A stretch of DNA of 35,098 nt from an uncultured Lachnospiraceae bacterium (GCA_945917765.1 CAMEHU010000016.1:1-35098); one strand, 5' to 3'. Positions 1 to 8,060 are shown, counted from the first letter of the stretch. Translations and numbers: made by a program. The notes: generated by a model not told the origin, from the letters alone.

Positions 1-5
1 AACTC

Positions 6-62
6 TAAGGCTTGGGTGGCTACGACCCTTCACAACCTTTTTTATAAGGCTTGGGTGGCTAC
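6..62. repeat. Two direct repeats at the left edge
   Basis: An 18-nt sequence, TAAGGCTTGGGTGGCTAC, occurs at 6-23 and again at 45-62, a period of 39 nt. The array may continue beyond the left edge. Two units are too few to call a CRISPR array, and the sequence between them is short and AT-rich. Function unknown. From 63 to 205 I see no gene I can defend. Confidence 0.5.
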
Positions 63-205
63 AACATTTTGCAAATTATACATAATAAAAAAATAATTTC
101 TGTGGCGTAAACTTATTATGTGTATTGCTGTAGACGCCTGCACCTCTCACAGTATATGCAGCAAAAAAATTGACGCTCAATTTTTATATTTGTTGTTCTC
201 TCTAA

Positions 206-236
206 AGCAAAAAAGTAGACTATAAAAGTCCACTTT
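206..236 (-). terminator. Intrinsic terminator after the cyclophilin gene
   Basis: On the minus strand AAAGTGGACT pairs with AGTCTACTTT (212-221 with 227-236, one G-U pair, 5-nt loop). A run of T follows. It lies about 50 nt past the cyclophilin stop. Confidence 0.8.
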
Positions 237-283
237 CTTATCTGCTTCACAAATTTAAAATAATTTTTTTAAAATTCATACAA

Positions 284-1051
284 CTAGAACTCACTAATCT
301 CAATACTCTCAATAACAACATCCTGAACAGGTTTTCCTGTTTGTGCATCAGTCTTAACACCTGCAACCTTATCAACAACATCCATTCCCTCAATTACTTG
401 CCCAAAAACAGTATGACGGAAAAACAAATGCATACTTCCACCATAAATCTTATATGCTTCTAATAAATTTTCTGGATATCCATTTTGTTTCAAGAGATTT
501 TCTGTTTCTTCATCATATTTGGCTTGTTCAATAAAGAATTGGCTTCCATTTGTATTTGAACCAGCATTTGCCATACATAATGCTCCTCTGTATGGAACTA
601 AGTCATATGAAAATTCGTCTTCAAAATTCTTTCCCCATATACTTTCTCCTCCAGCTCCGGTACCTGTTGGGTCTCCTCCTTGAATCATAAAATCATCAAT
701 AATTCTATGGAAAGTTAATCCATTATAATAACCATCTTTAGCATGTGTTATAAAGTTCTCAACCGCTTTAGGTGCTTCATCTTTAAAAAACTTAACTTTA
801 ACATCACCATATTTTTTAATATGAATTGTTGCAATTGTTTCTCCTTTTTCAGGTTTTGCAACTTGTTTTTCAGCAGATTTCACAAAATCTAGTGATTCAA
901 CATCTACCTTTTCTTTATTGTTTTTCTCATTATTTGAAGTGTTAGTTGTTGTATTATTTGTGTTATTTTTTGAATTATTATCACATCCTGTTAAACACAC
1001 TATTAAAATTAGCATTGATATTAAAACTAAACCGATTTTCATATATTTCAT
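284..1051 (-). CDS. Peptidyl-prolyl cis-trans isomerase, cyclophilin-type lipoprotein
   Basis: Predicted extracytoplasmic foldase that isomerises X-Pro peptide bonds. The N-terminus is a lipoprotein signal: charged start, hydrophobic stretch at about residues 6-21, then lipobox LTGC, so Cys23 would be lipidated. An Asn/Lys-rich linker follows, then a cyclophilin domain at about 70-255. Family motifs visible are FHRIIDDFMIQGGDPTGTG, the NGSQFFI segment and HTVFGQVIEGMDVVDKV. AAGGAGG precedes the ATG. A terminator follows, so this is the last gene of its unit. The family is confident; the substrate is unknown. Confidence 0.93.
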   Translation of the reverse strand: MKYMKIGLVLISMLILIVCLTGCDNNSKNNTNNTTTNTSNNEKNNKEKVDVESLDFVKSAEKQVAKPEKGETIATIHIKKYGDVKVKFFKDEAPKAVENFITHAKDGYYNGLTFHRIIDDFMIQGGDPTGTGAGGESIWGKNFEDEFSYDLVPYRGALCMANAGSNTNGSQFFIEQAKYDEETENLLKQNGYPENLLEAYKIYGGSMHLFFRHTVFGQVIEGMDVVDKVAGVKTDAQTGKPVQDVVIESIEISEF

Positions 1052-1106
1052 AATTAATCAAAATCCTCCTTATGTATCTTATAAAGCTTATTATCACTTA
1101 TACTAA

Positions 1107-1517
1107 CTAGTATTCTTCAATTTTAACATATAATTTTTCAACATCAGAATATAGCTTTTCAACCTCAATTTTTGTAATTTGAGTATCGTCTTTAAATGCA
1201 AATTTATTCATTGCATCTAAAACAATTTTAACAACATTATCAATATCAGGTTTTTTTGTTGGGCTAATACTATTTCCAAGCATTTTTTCTTTCATCATCT
1301 TACTTGCAGATTTTGGAACTTCAAAAAATGCCTTTATACTAACCTTTGCCCTTCCCTCCATTGACTTATATCTCGGATACTTTAATAAAAAGTACTGCTC
1401 TACTAAACTTTCATAATCTTTTGTTCTAGTAGGAGTATAAACTTGTCCAGTATAACTATTTAATCTAGGACGACCTTTTCCTATGATTTTTGCTGGAACT
1501 TCAAATTCATAAACCAT
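1107..1517 (-). CDS. RusA-family Holliday junction resolvase
   Basis: 136 aa, normal for RusA endonucleases, which cleave Holliday junctions. The conserved core is visible: a basic N-terminal GKGRPR, then KKPDIDNVVKIVLDAMN with the metal-binding aspartates, and FKDDTQI further on. AAAGGAG precedes the ATG, and the start lies 4 nt after the stop of the upstream glycosyltransferase, so the two are probably co-transcribed. RusA genes are often phage-derived, but no phage genes are nearby. Confidence 0.88.
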   Translation of the reverse strand: MVYEFEVPAKIIGKGRPRLNSYTGQVYTPTRTKDYESLVEQYFLLKYPRYKSMEGRAKVSIKAFFEVPKSASKMMKEKMLGNSISPTKKPDIDNVVKIVLDAMNKFAFKDDTQITKIEVEKLYSDVEKLYVKIEEY

Positions 1518-1521
1518 ATTT

Positions 1522-3426
1522 TTACTCCTTTATAATCATATCTTCAAAATTATTGCTTTCACCTTCTGGATAACAATAATCAAAAACTAAAAATTCATCA
1601 TTTAATTTATATGCATATCTTTCTATTGTATAATTAGAATTCTCTCTTTTTATTGGAACTTTTATTGTTTGGAATTCCAAACCTGCAATAAATTCTGTAT
1701 AAATCTCATTTCTAGCATCTTCTTCAGAAGTATTTTCTAGGTATTCTTTTGCAGTTTTTTCTTCTATATCATTACTGTTCACTTTCAAAAAATAAACCAT
1801 TCTTTTTTTATCTGGATCCATAGCAATTATTTCATATGCATTTTTTCTTCCAAAATATACTTGAATCTGATTTTGTGTTAAAATGTTTAAATTATCTTTT
1901 GGAACGAATTTCAAACCTGTATTATCTATAGTTTTTTCATTAACTCTTTCAACTAAAATTATATTATATGGATAATCTAAATATTTTGTTTTTATTAATT
2001 TCTGACTTATCATTCTAAAATTCTCATTGTTAAAAATCCTATTATATAAATCAGCATTTTCAGAATCTATAATCCAAATTCTTCCTGTACATTTATTTAA
2101 AAAATCTATGCTTGTAGTAACTTCAAGTTGTTTTCCGAATGCTTCATATGCAGGTCCTACTCCCCAATCCTCCGGATTATAATAAATTTGATTATTATCT
2201 GTAAAATGAAGACCAACAACTGCTCCTGCACCAAAACTTGATTCACTATAAACTATTAAATCATCCTCTTGAATATTTTCACTTAAATATGTAATTTGTT
2301 TCATATTACTTTTATCATATGCTTCTCTAATTTGTAAGAAATTACTTCCAATTGCGATAATAACTGTACCTGCACATATTAGACCAATAATAAACTTGTT
2401 TTTTTCTTTTGCTAAAAAATAGCTTATAAAAAAGATAAATAAACCTGTTATTACAAATAAATATCTGTAATAAATAATTGAAGTTTTAAGCAAAAGCGTC
2501 ATAACTAGTGCTGCTACAATAACTAATATATAAATTGAAATTGATGCAACTCCTATCAAGTATTCATTTTTATCTCTTTTTGCTTTTATTATTTTATATA
2601 TTAAATATATAACTAATAATGTTTGAAATACAAAGCCTATAACTGGTTTAACATTTCCTGCAAATTGTGTACCCAATAATTCATATATTGTTCCTGGAAA
2701 TTCAAATCCAATCCAAAAACCTTTTGCAACATTTTTCATTTGCTTCATAAAACACATAATCCATGGAATATATGCAACTAATTGAATTGCTCCAAAGCTT
2801 AGAATTTTAATAATTGACTCTTTTTTCTTTTCTTTTATCAAATATGCTAATAAAATACAATTTATAATTCCAGCTGCCATTAAACCATAATAATGCACAA
2901 AAATACATGCTAAACTTGTTAAGCCAAAAATAATCCAATTCTTATTGTTTTTGTCATTTTTAAATAATCTATATGCGTAAATAGCAAGAATTGTAACTAA
3001 CAAAATTGCTAAAGAATACATTCTTACTTCTCCAGTATACATACATATTGCTGGCATAAAATACGAGAAAAATGTAAAAAATATTCCAACTTTTTCTCCA
3101 AAATCCTTTTTAATATGTGTAAATCCTAAAATTCCCAAACATGAAATACATATCGCTGAAAACACTCTATACGCAATTATTGTTCCATTCATAGAAATCT
3201 TTAATGCATTTGCTATTAAATAAATTATATGTAAAATCCAATAATATAAAACAGGGTGAACATCATTTCCTCCTATTCGCCAAATTTCTGAAAATGATTT
3301 ATTCGCTAGTCCAACTGAATAAGCTTCATCAAACCATAGATTGGGATGAAAAATACTTATACAATTAAACAATATTCCAATTATTATAAGTACAATGTGT
3401 AGTTTTTTTATATTAGTCTTTTTCAT
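1522..3426 (-). CDS. GT39-type polytopic membrane glycosyltransferase
   Basis: 634 aa from the chosen start. An N-terminal membrane segment is followed by the loop signature PNLWFDEAYSVG, typical of GT39/PMT/ArnT-like enzymes where the acidic pair is catalytic, then about ten more membrane segments to residue 380 and a soluble C-terminal domain of about 250 residues. It probably transfers a sugar from a lipid-phosphate donor outside the membrane. The frame stays open upstream to 3504, but that extension is translated repeat sequence. The ATG at 3426 has AAAGGAG about 13 nt upstream and starts MKKTNIKK. Acceptor unknown. Confidence 0.85.
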   Translation of the reverse strand: MKKTNIKKLHIVLIIIGILFNCISIFHPNLWFDEAYSVGLANKSFSEIWRIGGNDVHPVLYYWILHIIYLIANALKISMNGTIIAYRVFSAICISCLGILGFTHIKKDFGEKVGIFFTFFSYFMPAICMYTGEVRMYSLAILLVTILAIYAYRLFKNDKNNKNWIIFGLTSLACIFVHYYGLMAAGIINCILLAYLIKEKKKESIIKILSFGAIQLVAYIPWIMCFMKQMKNVAKGFWIGFEFPGTIYELLGTQFAGNVKPVIGFVFQTLLVIYLIYKIIKAKRDKNEYLIGVASISIYILVIVAALVMTLLLKTSIIYYRYLFVITGLFIFFISYFLAKEKNKFIIGLICAGTVIIAIGSNFLQIREAYDKSNMKQITYLSENIQEDDLIVYSESSFGAGAVVGLHFTDNNQIYYNPEDWGVGPAYEAFGKQLEVTTSIDFLNKCTGRIWIIDSENADLYNRIFNNENFRMISQKLIKTKYLDYPYNIILVERVNEKTIDNTGLKFVPKDNLNILTQNQIQVYFGRKNAYEIIAMDPDKKRMVYFLKVNSNDIEEKTAKEYLENTSEEDARNEIYTEFIAGLEFQTIKVPIKRENSNYTIERYAYKLNDEFLVFDYCYPEGESNNFEDMIIKE

Positions 3427-3448
3427 TGTATACGAATTTCTCCTTTCT

Positions 3449-3497
3449 TTGTGCCAATGGGTCTTTGTGCCAATGGGGACGGGGCAATTTGGCACAA
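3449..3497. repeat. TTGTGCCAA repeats forming a hairpin
   Basis: TTGTGCCAA occurs at 3449-3457 and 3465-3473, and its reverse complement TTGGCACAA at 3489-3497. The second and third copies can form a 9-bp stem around a G-rich loop containing GGGGACGGGG. It lies just upstream of the glycosyltransferase start and leaks into its frame as a false N-terminal extension. Confidence 0.6.
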
Positions 3498-3533
3498 TTT
3501 TCATGTAAAATTAAAACATTTTGGGGACTATCT

Positions 3534-3624
3534 TGTTTTGTTTCATTTTTGAAACATTTCAAGACCGTCCCGGTTTGTTTCACTTTTGAAACATTTTAAG
3601 ACCGTCCCGGTTTATTTCATTTTT
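3534..3624. repeat. 37-nt tandem repeat, about 2.5 copies
   Basis: Units lie at 3534-3570 and 3571-3607, with a partial third at 3608-3624. Each carries TTTCAnTTTTGAAA, which is itself an inverted repeat, followed by AAGACCGTCC. The array abuts the pfkA stop codon. Similar GGGACGGT-containing intergenic repeats are common in Clostridia, from memory. It may double as a 3' end structure for pfkA. Confidence 0.7.
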
Positions 3625-4770
3625 TTAATCACCTAAACAAATACCTATATTTCTTGCAGTTTTAACTAAATCATTATCCATGTTTACTTTTCTAATGTTG
3701 CTTTCTGCTGTATTTCCAGAAACAGCACCAATTGTTTTATTATTTCCAACAACATCCTCTAAAGAAACTGAATCTAGTTTTCCATCTTTTATAACTGTTA
3801 ACACATTAAATTTTCCTTCTAATGCTAGTTCCATTGCTTTTGAACCATATTTTGTTGAAAGAACTCTATCAAATGCTGTAGGTGTTCCACCTCTTTGCAT
3901 ATAGCCTAAAACAGTGCATCTTGCTTCCATTCCTGTTAATTCTTCTAATTGTTTGGCAACAATACTTCCAACGCCTCCAAGTTTAGTATTATCAACACCT
4001 GTGCCATTGTCTCTCATCTGCTCTACAGTAATTGTTCCACCTTTTGGCATTGCACCTTCTGCAACAACAACTATACTGAAATTTTTTCCCATTTCTCTTC
4101 TGTGATTTATTTTCTCAACAGCTTTATTAATATCATATGGTATTTCAGGAATCAATGCAACATCAGCACCACCAGCAATTGCTGATTCTAATGCTATCCA
4201 GCCAGCATATCTTCCCATTACCTCTAAAACCATTATTCTATGATGTGTTTCACCTGTTGTATGCAGTCTATCTAATGCATCTGATGCAACAGAAACCGCT
4301 GTATTATAGCCAAAAGTTATATCTGTACATGCAACATCATTATCAATTGTCTTAGGAACTCCAATTACATTTATTCCCTTCAAAGAAAAATCTCTTGCAG
4401 ACTTTTGAGTTCCATCACCACCTAATGTGAATAAGCAATCAAATCCGTCATTTTTAATGTTTTCAACACATATATCAGATAAATCTTTATACACTACTTT
4501 CCCATCTAATTGAGTAACTTTATAATTAAAAACATTAGCATTTGTAGAAGAACCAATAATAGAACCACCTTTTGGTAATATTCCAGAAGCTTTTCTACTA
4601 TCTGAAGTACTCAATGGTATATATTCATTTTTTAACAAACCTCTATATCCTTCTATAAAACCATAACATTCAACCCCGTGCTCTTCTGCTGTTTTAACAA
4701 TTGCTCTTATAACAGCATTAAAGCCTGAAACATCTCCACCATTAGCTAAAATAGCTACTTTTTTTACCAT
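3625..4770 (-). CDS. pfkA: 6-phosphofructokinase
   Basis: Phosphorylates fructose 6-phosphate to fructose 1,6-bisphosphate in glycolysis. 381 aa from the ATG at 4770, which has AAAGGAGG at ideal spacing; the in-frame ATG at 4797 lies at the predicted transcript start and lacks a site. Visible motifs, numbered from 4770: an N-terminal GGDVSGFN phosphate loop, GGDGT at about 117-121, PKTIDND at about 139-145, MGRYAGW and a C-terminal QRGG. The pair Gly (GGDG) and Lys (PKTIDND) is mixed: classical ATP enzymes have Gly/Gly and PPi enzymes Asp/Lys. The Gly predicts ATP use. Longer than the roughly 320-aa Bacillus form. Confidence 0.93.
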   Translation of the reverse strand: MVKKVAILANGGDVSGFNAVIRAIVKTAEEHGVECYGFIEGYRGLLKNEYIPLSTSDSRKASGILPKGGSIIGSSTNANVFNYKVTQLDGKVVYKDLSDICVENIKNDGFDCLFTLGGDGTQKSARDFSLKGINVIGVPKTIDNDVACTDITFGYNTAVSVASDALDRLHTTGETHHRIMVLEVMGRYAGWIALESAIAGGADVALIPEIPYDINKAVEKINHRREMGKNFSIVVVAEGAMPKGGTITVEQMRDNGTGVDNTKLGGVGSIVAKQLEELTGMEARCTVLGYMQRGGTPTAFDRVLSTKYGSKAMELALEGKFNVLTVIKDGKLDSVSLEDVVGNNKTIGAVSGNTAESNIRKVNMDNDLVKTARNIGICLGD

Positions 4771-4811
4771 TCGTAAATTCCTCCTTTGTTTTTCCATAGT
4801 ATTCCTTCATT

Positions 4812-4839
4812 ATTATACCAATTTTTTAGAAATTTACAA
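4812..4839 (-). promoter_or_regulatory. Sigma-A promoter of pfkA
   Basis: On the minus strand TTGTAA (4839-4834), 16-nt spacer, TATAAT (4817-4812), with TGG just before the -10 as in an extended -10. It lies about 40 nt upstream of the chosen start. Confidence 0.7.
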
Positions 4840-4874
4840 CACCAAATGGCTAAAATTTTCACCTTTTTCTTCCC

Positions 4875-5102
4875 TCTAAAATAAAAATTAGTAAAAGTTA
4901 TAAAAAAATAAGTGATGTCGAAAAAAGTCGATGATAGAAAATTTATTAATCTGTAGTGAGTGCGCAGTTTGGCGCTCCCACCTTTCGTCTTCTGCTCAAA
5001 CTCAAACGCCAGCAAACGAACGAAAGATTAATAACATTTTTATCATCGACTTTTTTCGACATCACTTATTTTTTTATAACTTTTACTAATTTTTATTTTA
5101 GA
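4875..5102. repeat. Long palindromic element, copy 1
   Basis: 4875-4936 is the exact reverse complement of 5041-5102 (62 bp). After a short mismatched stretch, pairing resumes in register at 4943-4952 with 5025-5034. The loop (about 4953-5024) holds the core shared with copies 2 and 3, including CGCAGTTTGGCGC and ACGCCAGCAAACGAACG. The right arm runs into the last two codons and stop of the upstream gene. Transcribed, it would be a very stable hairpin and could act as a 3' end. A minus-strand frame crosses it but looks non-coding. Confidence 0.92.
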
Positions 5103-5872
5103 ACTTCTTTCATACAAGTATAAACCTTTCCTGACCAAGAAGTAGGATCACAATAACATCTACCAACACCAGTTATAGTTGCACCATGGTAAAAACTTGC
5201 ACCAGGAGTTAAATATCTTTCACCTAACAATTTAATCATTGCCTCAAATCCAGCTTCATCATTAGGATATGAAATTAATTTTCCCCCAGTCATAAGACTT
5301 GAATAATTATGAGTATTTTGATGTTGTGGAGCAGAACACCAAGCTGACTCAATACCGCAAATACCCAAAACAAATATCTCATTTACATTATACTTTTGAC
5401 AACATTCCCAAATCCAACCTGCATTTTTACCTAAAATACCAGTTCTATCACATTTCATATTTTGAACTAATGAAATAAAATCTTCTTTTGATAAACCAGT
5501 TGTTTTAGAAACATCCATATCAAAACTTATTTTAACATCCTCTAATTTTGTGTACTCAACTAATTCTTTGTAATCTTCTGATGACTGGTTTTCTTCTGGA
5601 TTAATATTAACATGTTTTCCAAATCTATTTACATCAGAACGACTTGAAACAGTTGCAACAATACTGTTTTCGTTTATTACACCTGATGTTTGCACATCAT
5701 TTTCATTAATTTCCATTTTAACTGTCATATTTGATTGTTGACTATTATTTTGATTTTTTGCAATTTTAATTATACCTTTGTTAGTAAGATTTAATACTGT
5801 TCCGATAACTGCTATAATTAATAATATAGAAATAGTTACTATCATAACAATCATCATTTTTTTATTTTTCAT
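5093..5872 (-). CDS. Membrane-anchored glucosaminidase-like cell wall hydrolase
   Basis: 259 aa. One N-terminal membrane segment (about 5-28) anchors it with the rest outside. An Asn/Gln-rich linker follows, and the C-terminal third (about 125-259) resembles the endo-beta-N-acetylglucosaminidase fold: the segment VLGICGIESAWCSA with the probable catalytic Glu, then NTHNYSSL and a C-terminal YCDPTSWSGKVYTCM. It probably cuts peptidoglycan glycan strands. The domain has several Cys (two in the active-site region, more at the end), unusual for an exported Firmicute enzyme. AAAGGA precedes the ATG, and a consensus promoter lies about 100 nt upstream. Confidence 0.75.
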   Translation of the reverse strand: MKNKKMMIVMIVTISILLIIAVIGTVLNLTNKGIIKIAKNQNNSQQSNMTVKMEINENDVQTSGVINENSIVATVSSRSDVNRFGKHVNINPEENQSSEDYKELVEYTKLEDVKISFDMDVSKTTGLSKEDFISLVQNMKCDRTGILGKNAGWIWECCQKYNVNEIFVLGICGIESAWCSAPQHQNTHNYSSLMTGGKLISYPNDEAGFEAMIKLLGERYLTPGASFYHGATITGVGRCYCDPTSWSGKVYTCMKEVLK

Positions 5873-5974
5873 TTAAAAATTCATTCCTTTCTTGATTTGT
5901 TTAAAGTTTTTATTTAACAATAAAGACTTATTTTTTATTGCTAAATATGCCCTTAAAAAATTTCAACAATATTA

Positions 5975-6003
5975 ATTATACCATTTTTTCTCTTTTTTGT
6001 CAA
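5975..6003 (-). promoter_or_regulatory. Consensus sigma-A promoter for the glucosaminidase gene
   Basis: TTGACA (6003-5998), 17-nt spacer, TATAAT (5980-5975) on the minus strand, with TGG before the -10. It leaves a leader of about 95 nt. Confidence 0.85.
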
Positions 6004-6030
6004 AATCAGGTGGCTTTTAAATCTTTTACT

Positions 6031-6066
6031 AAAAAAAGCAATTACAAAAAGGTAATTGCTTTTTTT
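6031..6066 (-). terminator. Intrinsic terminator after the 95-aa gene
   Basis: AGCAATTAC (6037-6045) pairs with GTAATTGCT (6052-6060) and is flanked by A and T runs that extend the stem. It can work in both directions. It separates the hisS unit from the glucosaminidase promoter. Confidence 0.9.
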
Positions 6067-6076
6067 AGTTCTTTAA

Positions 6077-6364
6077 TTAAAAATACATTCTTGGCAATGA
6101 TGGTTCTGCTTGACTTTCATCCAATTCTTCAACAAGCATGATAGGCATTGCTTCAGGAGCTACTTCTTTTATCCAATTAATAATAACATATGTGTCTAAA
6201 GTTTCGTTGTATTCACCTTTTTTATTTCTTTTTCCAGTAAATGGAGCATAGTTTTTGGAATACCACTTTTCAAACGCTTGCTGATATAATTCAATATCTT
6301 TTCCAAGGAATGGATTAAATTGAATCATACTTAAAATCATTGGAAATTCAACAATAACTTTCAT
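6077..6364 (-). CDS. Hypothetical protein, 95 aa
   Basis: I do not recognise this protein. The start at 6364 has AAAGGAGGAAATT directly before the ATG; an in-frame ATG at 6394 has no site. It begins MKVIVEFP, has no membrane segment or Cys cluster, and ends in an acidic stretch (VEELDESQAEPS). It lies 77 nt after hisS and just before a strong terminator, so it is probably co-transcribed with hisS and under the same attenuator. Confidence 0.7.
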   Translation of the reverse strand: MKVIVEFPMILSMIQFNPFLGKDIELYQQAFEKWYSKNYAPFTGKRNKKGEYNETLDTYVIINWIKEVAPEAMPIMLVEELDESQAEPSLPRMYF

Positions 6365-6441
6365 AATTTCCTCCTTTTTAGAAATACCATACATATGATA
6401 AATACTTTTTACCTAGAATACCATTTAAAACCAAATAAATA

Positions 6442-7755
6442 TTACAACACTATCTTCCCTATCGCCTCATCTAAAGTAACAGTTTCTTGCTCCCCTGTTT
6501 CCATATTCTTCAATGAAACCATATCAGTTTTAATCTCATCCTCACCAATAACAATAACATACGGAATATTTAATCTGTTTGCATATTTAAACTGATTCTT
6601 AATTTTAGCTTTATCAGTATAGATTTGAGTATTAATTCCATTTTCTCTTAATTTAGTAGCTATTTCAATACTTTTACTAAAATCGTCAACCATTGAAATA
6701 ATCATAACTTTTGAAATTGATCTATTTCCCGCTTCTATAATTTTATTATCAGTCAATTGAAAAAACAATCTTGTTAAACCTATTGAAATACCAACTCCTG
6801 GCATTTTTTTATCTGTATAATAACTAGATAAATTATCATATCTACCACCAGAACATACACTTCCTAATTGTCTATATTGATTTAAGAAAGTTTCATACAC
6901 AGTTCCTGTATAATAATCTAAACCTCTAGCTATAGTTAAATCAATCTTATAATTTTCAGTTGGAACTCCGAATAATTTGATATTATTAGCAACTTCTTCT
7001 AATTCGCTAACACCTAGTTCAAACAAATCATTTTTAATATTTAAATTTCTTAATGAATTAATAGTTTCTTCAATATTTCCTGTTATAGAAATAAAGTTCA
7101 TAATAGTATCAATTTTTTCCTGCTCAACACCTAAATCAGCAATTTCTTTAATAACATTTTCTTTACCGATTTTGTCAATTTTATCAATAATTCTTAAAAT
7201 ATTAACAGAACTATCTTTTAAATTTAAAAACTCAAATAAACCGTTTAATATTTTTCTGTTGTTAATGCTTATTGTAAAATCATCAAAACCTAATTCTTTA
7301 AAAGTATTATAAATAATACTTGGGATTTCTGCATCATTAATTAAACTTAATTCATCTTCACCAATTATATCAACATCACATTGATAAAATTCACGGTATC
7401 TACCTCTTTGAGCTTTTTCTCCTCTATATACTTTACCAATTTGATATCTTCTAAATGGGAAAGTTAAATTAGGATAGTATTCAGTAACATATTTAGCAAG
7501 TGGTACAGTTAAGTCAAATCTTAATGCTAAATCTGAATCTCCTTTATTAAATCTATAAATTTGTTTTTCAGTTTCTCCACCAGCTTTTGCAAGAAGCACT
7601 TCTGAAGATTCTATAATTGGTGTATTTAATGGTAAAAATCCAAATTTCTCGTATGTTTTTTGAATTTTCTCCTTCATTTCATTAAATAATATTTGTTCAT
7701 TTGGTAATAGTTCCATAAATCCTGGCAATGTTTTTGGTAATACTTTTTCACTCAT
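6442..7755 (-). CDS. hisS: Histidyl-tRNA synthetase
   Basis: Charges tRNA-His with histidine. 437 aa, normal for the bacterial enzyme. Class II features are visible: motif 2 region FRRYQIGKVYRGE with REFYQCDVDIIG, the histidine-specific LTIARGLDYYTG, motif 3 around GVGISIGLTRL, and a C-terminal anticodon-binding domain from about residue 335. AGGAGGAAT precedes the ATG. Upstream lies a complete leader-peptide attenuator with three His codons, which should raise expression when charged tRNA-His is scarce. No T-box sequence was found. Confidence 0.97.
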   Translation of the reverse strand: MSEKVLPKTLPGFMELLPNEQILFNEMKEKIQKTYEKFGFLPLNTPIIESSEVLLAKAGGETEKQIYRFNKGDSDLALRFDLTVPLAKYVTEYYPNLTFPFRRYQIGKVYRGEKAQRGRYREFYQCDVDIIGEDELSLINDAEIPSIIYNTFKELGFDDFTISINNRKILNGLFEFLNLKDSSVNILRIIDKIDKIGKENVIKEIADLGVEQEKIDTIMNFISITGNIEETINSLRNLNIKNDLFELGVSELEEVANNIKLFGVPTENYKIDLTIARGLDYYTGTVYETFLNQYRQLGSVCSGGRYDNLSSYYTDKKMPGVGISIGLTRLFFQLTDNKIIEAGNRSISKVMIISMVDDFSKSIEIATKLRENGINTQIYTDKAKIKNQFKYANRLNIPYVIVIGEDEIKTDMVSLKNMETGEQETVTLDEAIGKIVL

Positions 7756-7807
7756 TTTTTATTCCTCCTATATTTCTCTCTTTTTATATTCTTATTTAAT
7801 ACTATAC

Positions 7808-7850
7808 AAAAAAGCTATCTGTAAGTATTTATTTCCTACAAATAGCTTTT
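7808..7850 (-). terminator. Regulated terminator of the hisS leader
   Basis: On the minus strand AAAAGCTATTTGTA (7850-7837, segment D) pairs with TACAGATAGCTTTT (7823-7810, segment E), 14 bp with one non-Watson-Crick pair and a 13-nt loop, followed by a T run. It lies about 50 nt before the hisS ATG, so it should stop transcription of hisS itself unless segment D is captured by segment C. Confidence 0.88.
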
Positions 7851-7935
7851 TATTTTATCTCAAAATATTTTTAAACTATCGTAGGCAACACATTATAGCC
7901 TGTACCTACGCATATTTTTGCAATAGTTACAAGCT
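7808..7935 (-). promoter_or_regulatory. Ribosome-mediated histidine attenuator of hisS
   Basis: Five segments with exclusive pairings are visible on the minus strand. A (7935-7923, AGCUUGUAACUAU) overlaps the end and stop of the leader peptide and pairs with B (7909-7897, GUAGGUACAGGCU), 12 of 13 positions. B (CGUAGGUA, from 7910) also pairs with C (UGCCUACG), with an outer AACUAU/AUAGUU stem. C (CCUACGAUAG, 7885-7876) pairs with D (CUAUUUGUAGG, 7845-7835). D pairs with E as the terminator. Inferred logic: a ribosome at the stop codon masks A, so B:C and D:E form (off). A ribosome stalled at the His codons leaves A free, so A:B and C:D form (on). Confidence 0.82.
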
Positions 7936-7980
7936 CTTGTAATGATGATGTAGTTTGTTTAAAAATATTTCTAATTTCAT
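7927..7980 (-). CDS. hisL-like: Histidine leader peptide of hisS
   Basis: 17 codons: MKLEIFLNKLHHHYKSL. Three consecutive His codons (CAT CAT CAT, 7950-7942) are followed by Tyr-Lys-Ser-Leu and TAA. AGAGGAA lies at proper spacing before the ATG, and a consensus promoter about 30-40 nt upstream gives a short 5' end. The stop codon lies inside attenuator segment A. The peptide itself is probably unimportant; the His run is the sensor. Confidence 0.88.
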   Translation of the reverse strand: MKLEIFLNKLHHHYKSL

Positions 7981-8016
7981 ATAAATTCCTCTTTTCTGTT
8001 TAATTTGTATATTAAA

Positions 8017-8045
8017 ATATTACCACTTTTGACCAGATATGTCAA
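8017..8045 (-). promoter_or_regulatory. Consensus sigma-A promoter of the hisS leader
   Basis: TTGACA (8045-8040), 17-nt spacer, TAATAT (8022-8017) on the minus strand. Transcription should start near 8010, about 30 nt before the leader ATG. Confidence 0.88.
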
Positions 8046-8060
8046 TATAAATTTTGCGAT

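Noticed and set aside
6-62. CRISPR array at the left edge
   Set aside because: Only two short repeats, a spacer of about 21 nt, and no cas gene.
918-1106. Plus-strand open frame opposite the cyclophilin start
   Set aside because: It is the complement of the lipoprotein signal and linker; no ribosome site.
1522-3504. Longer start of the glycosyltransferase at 3504
   Set aside because: The extra 26 residues are translated TTGTGCCAA repeat; a good ribosome site lies before ATG 3426.
4764-5015. An 83-codon open frame on the minus strand across palindromic copy 1
   Set aside because: It is formed by the repeat core and palindrome arm, has no ribosome site, and copy 2 has a stop in the same frame.
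7756-8016. T-box riboswitch before hisS
   Set aside because: No T-box consensus or specifier-loop structure is visible, while a His leader peptide with matching RNA segments is.
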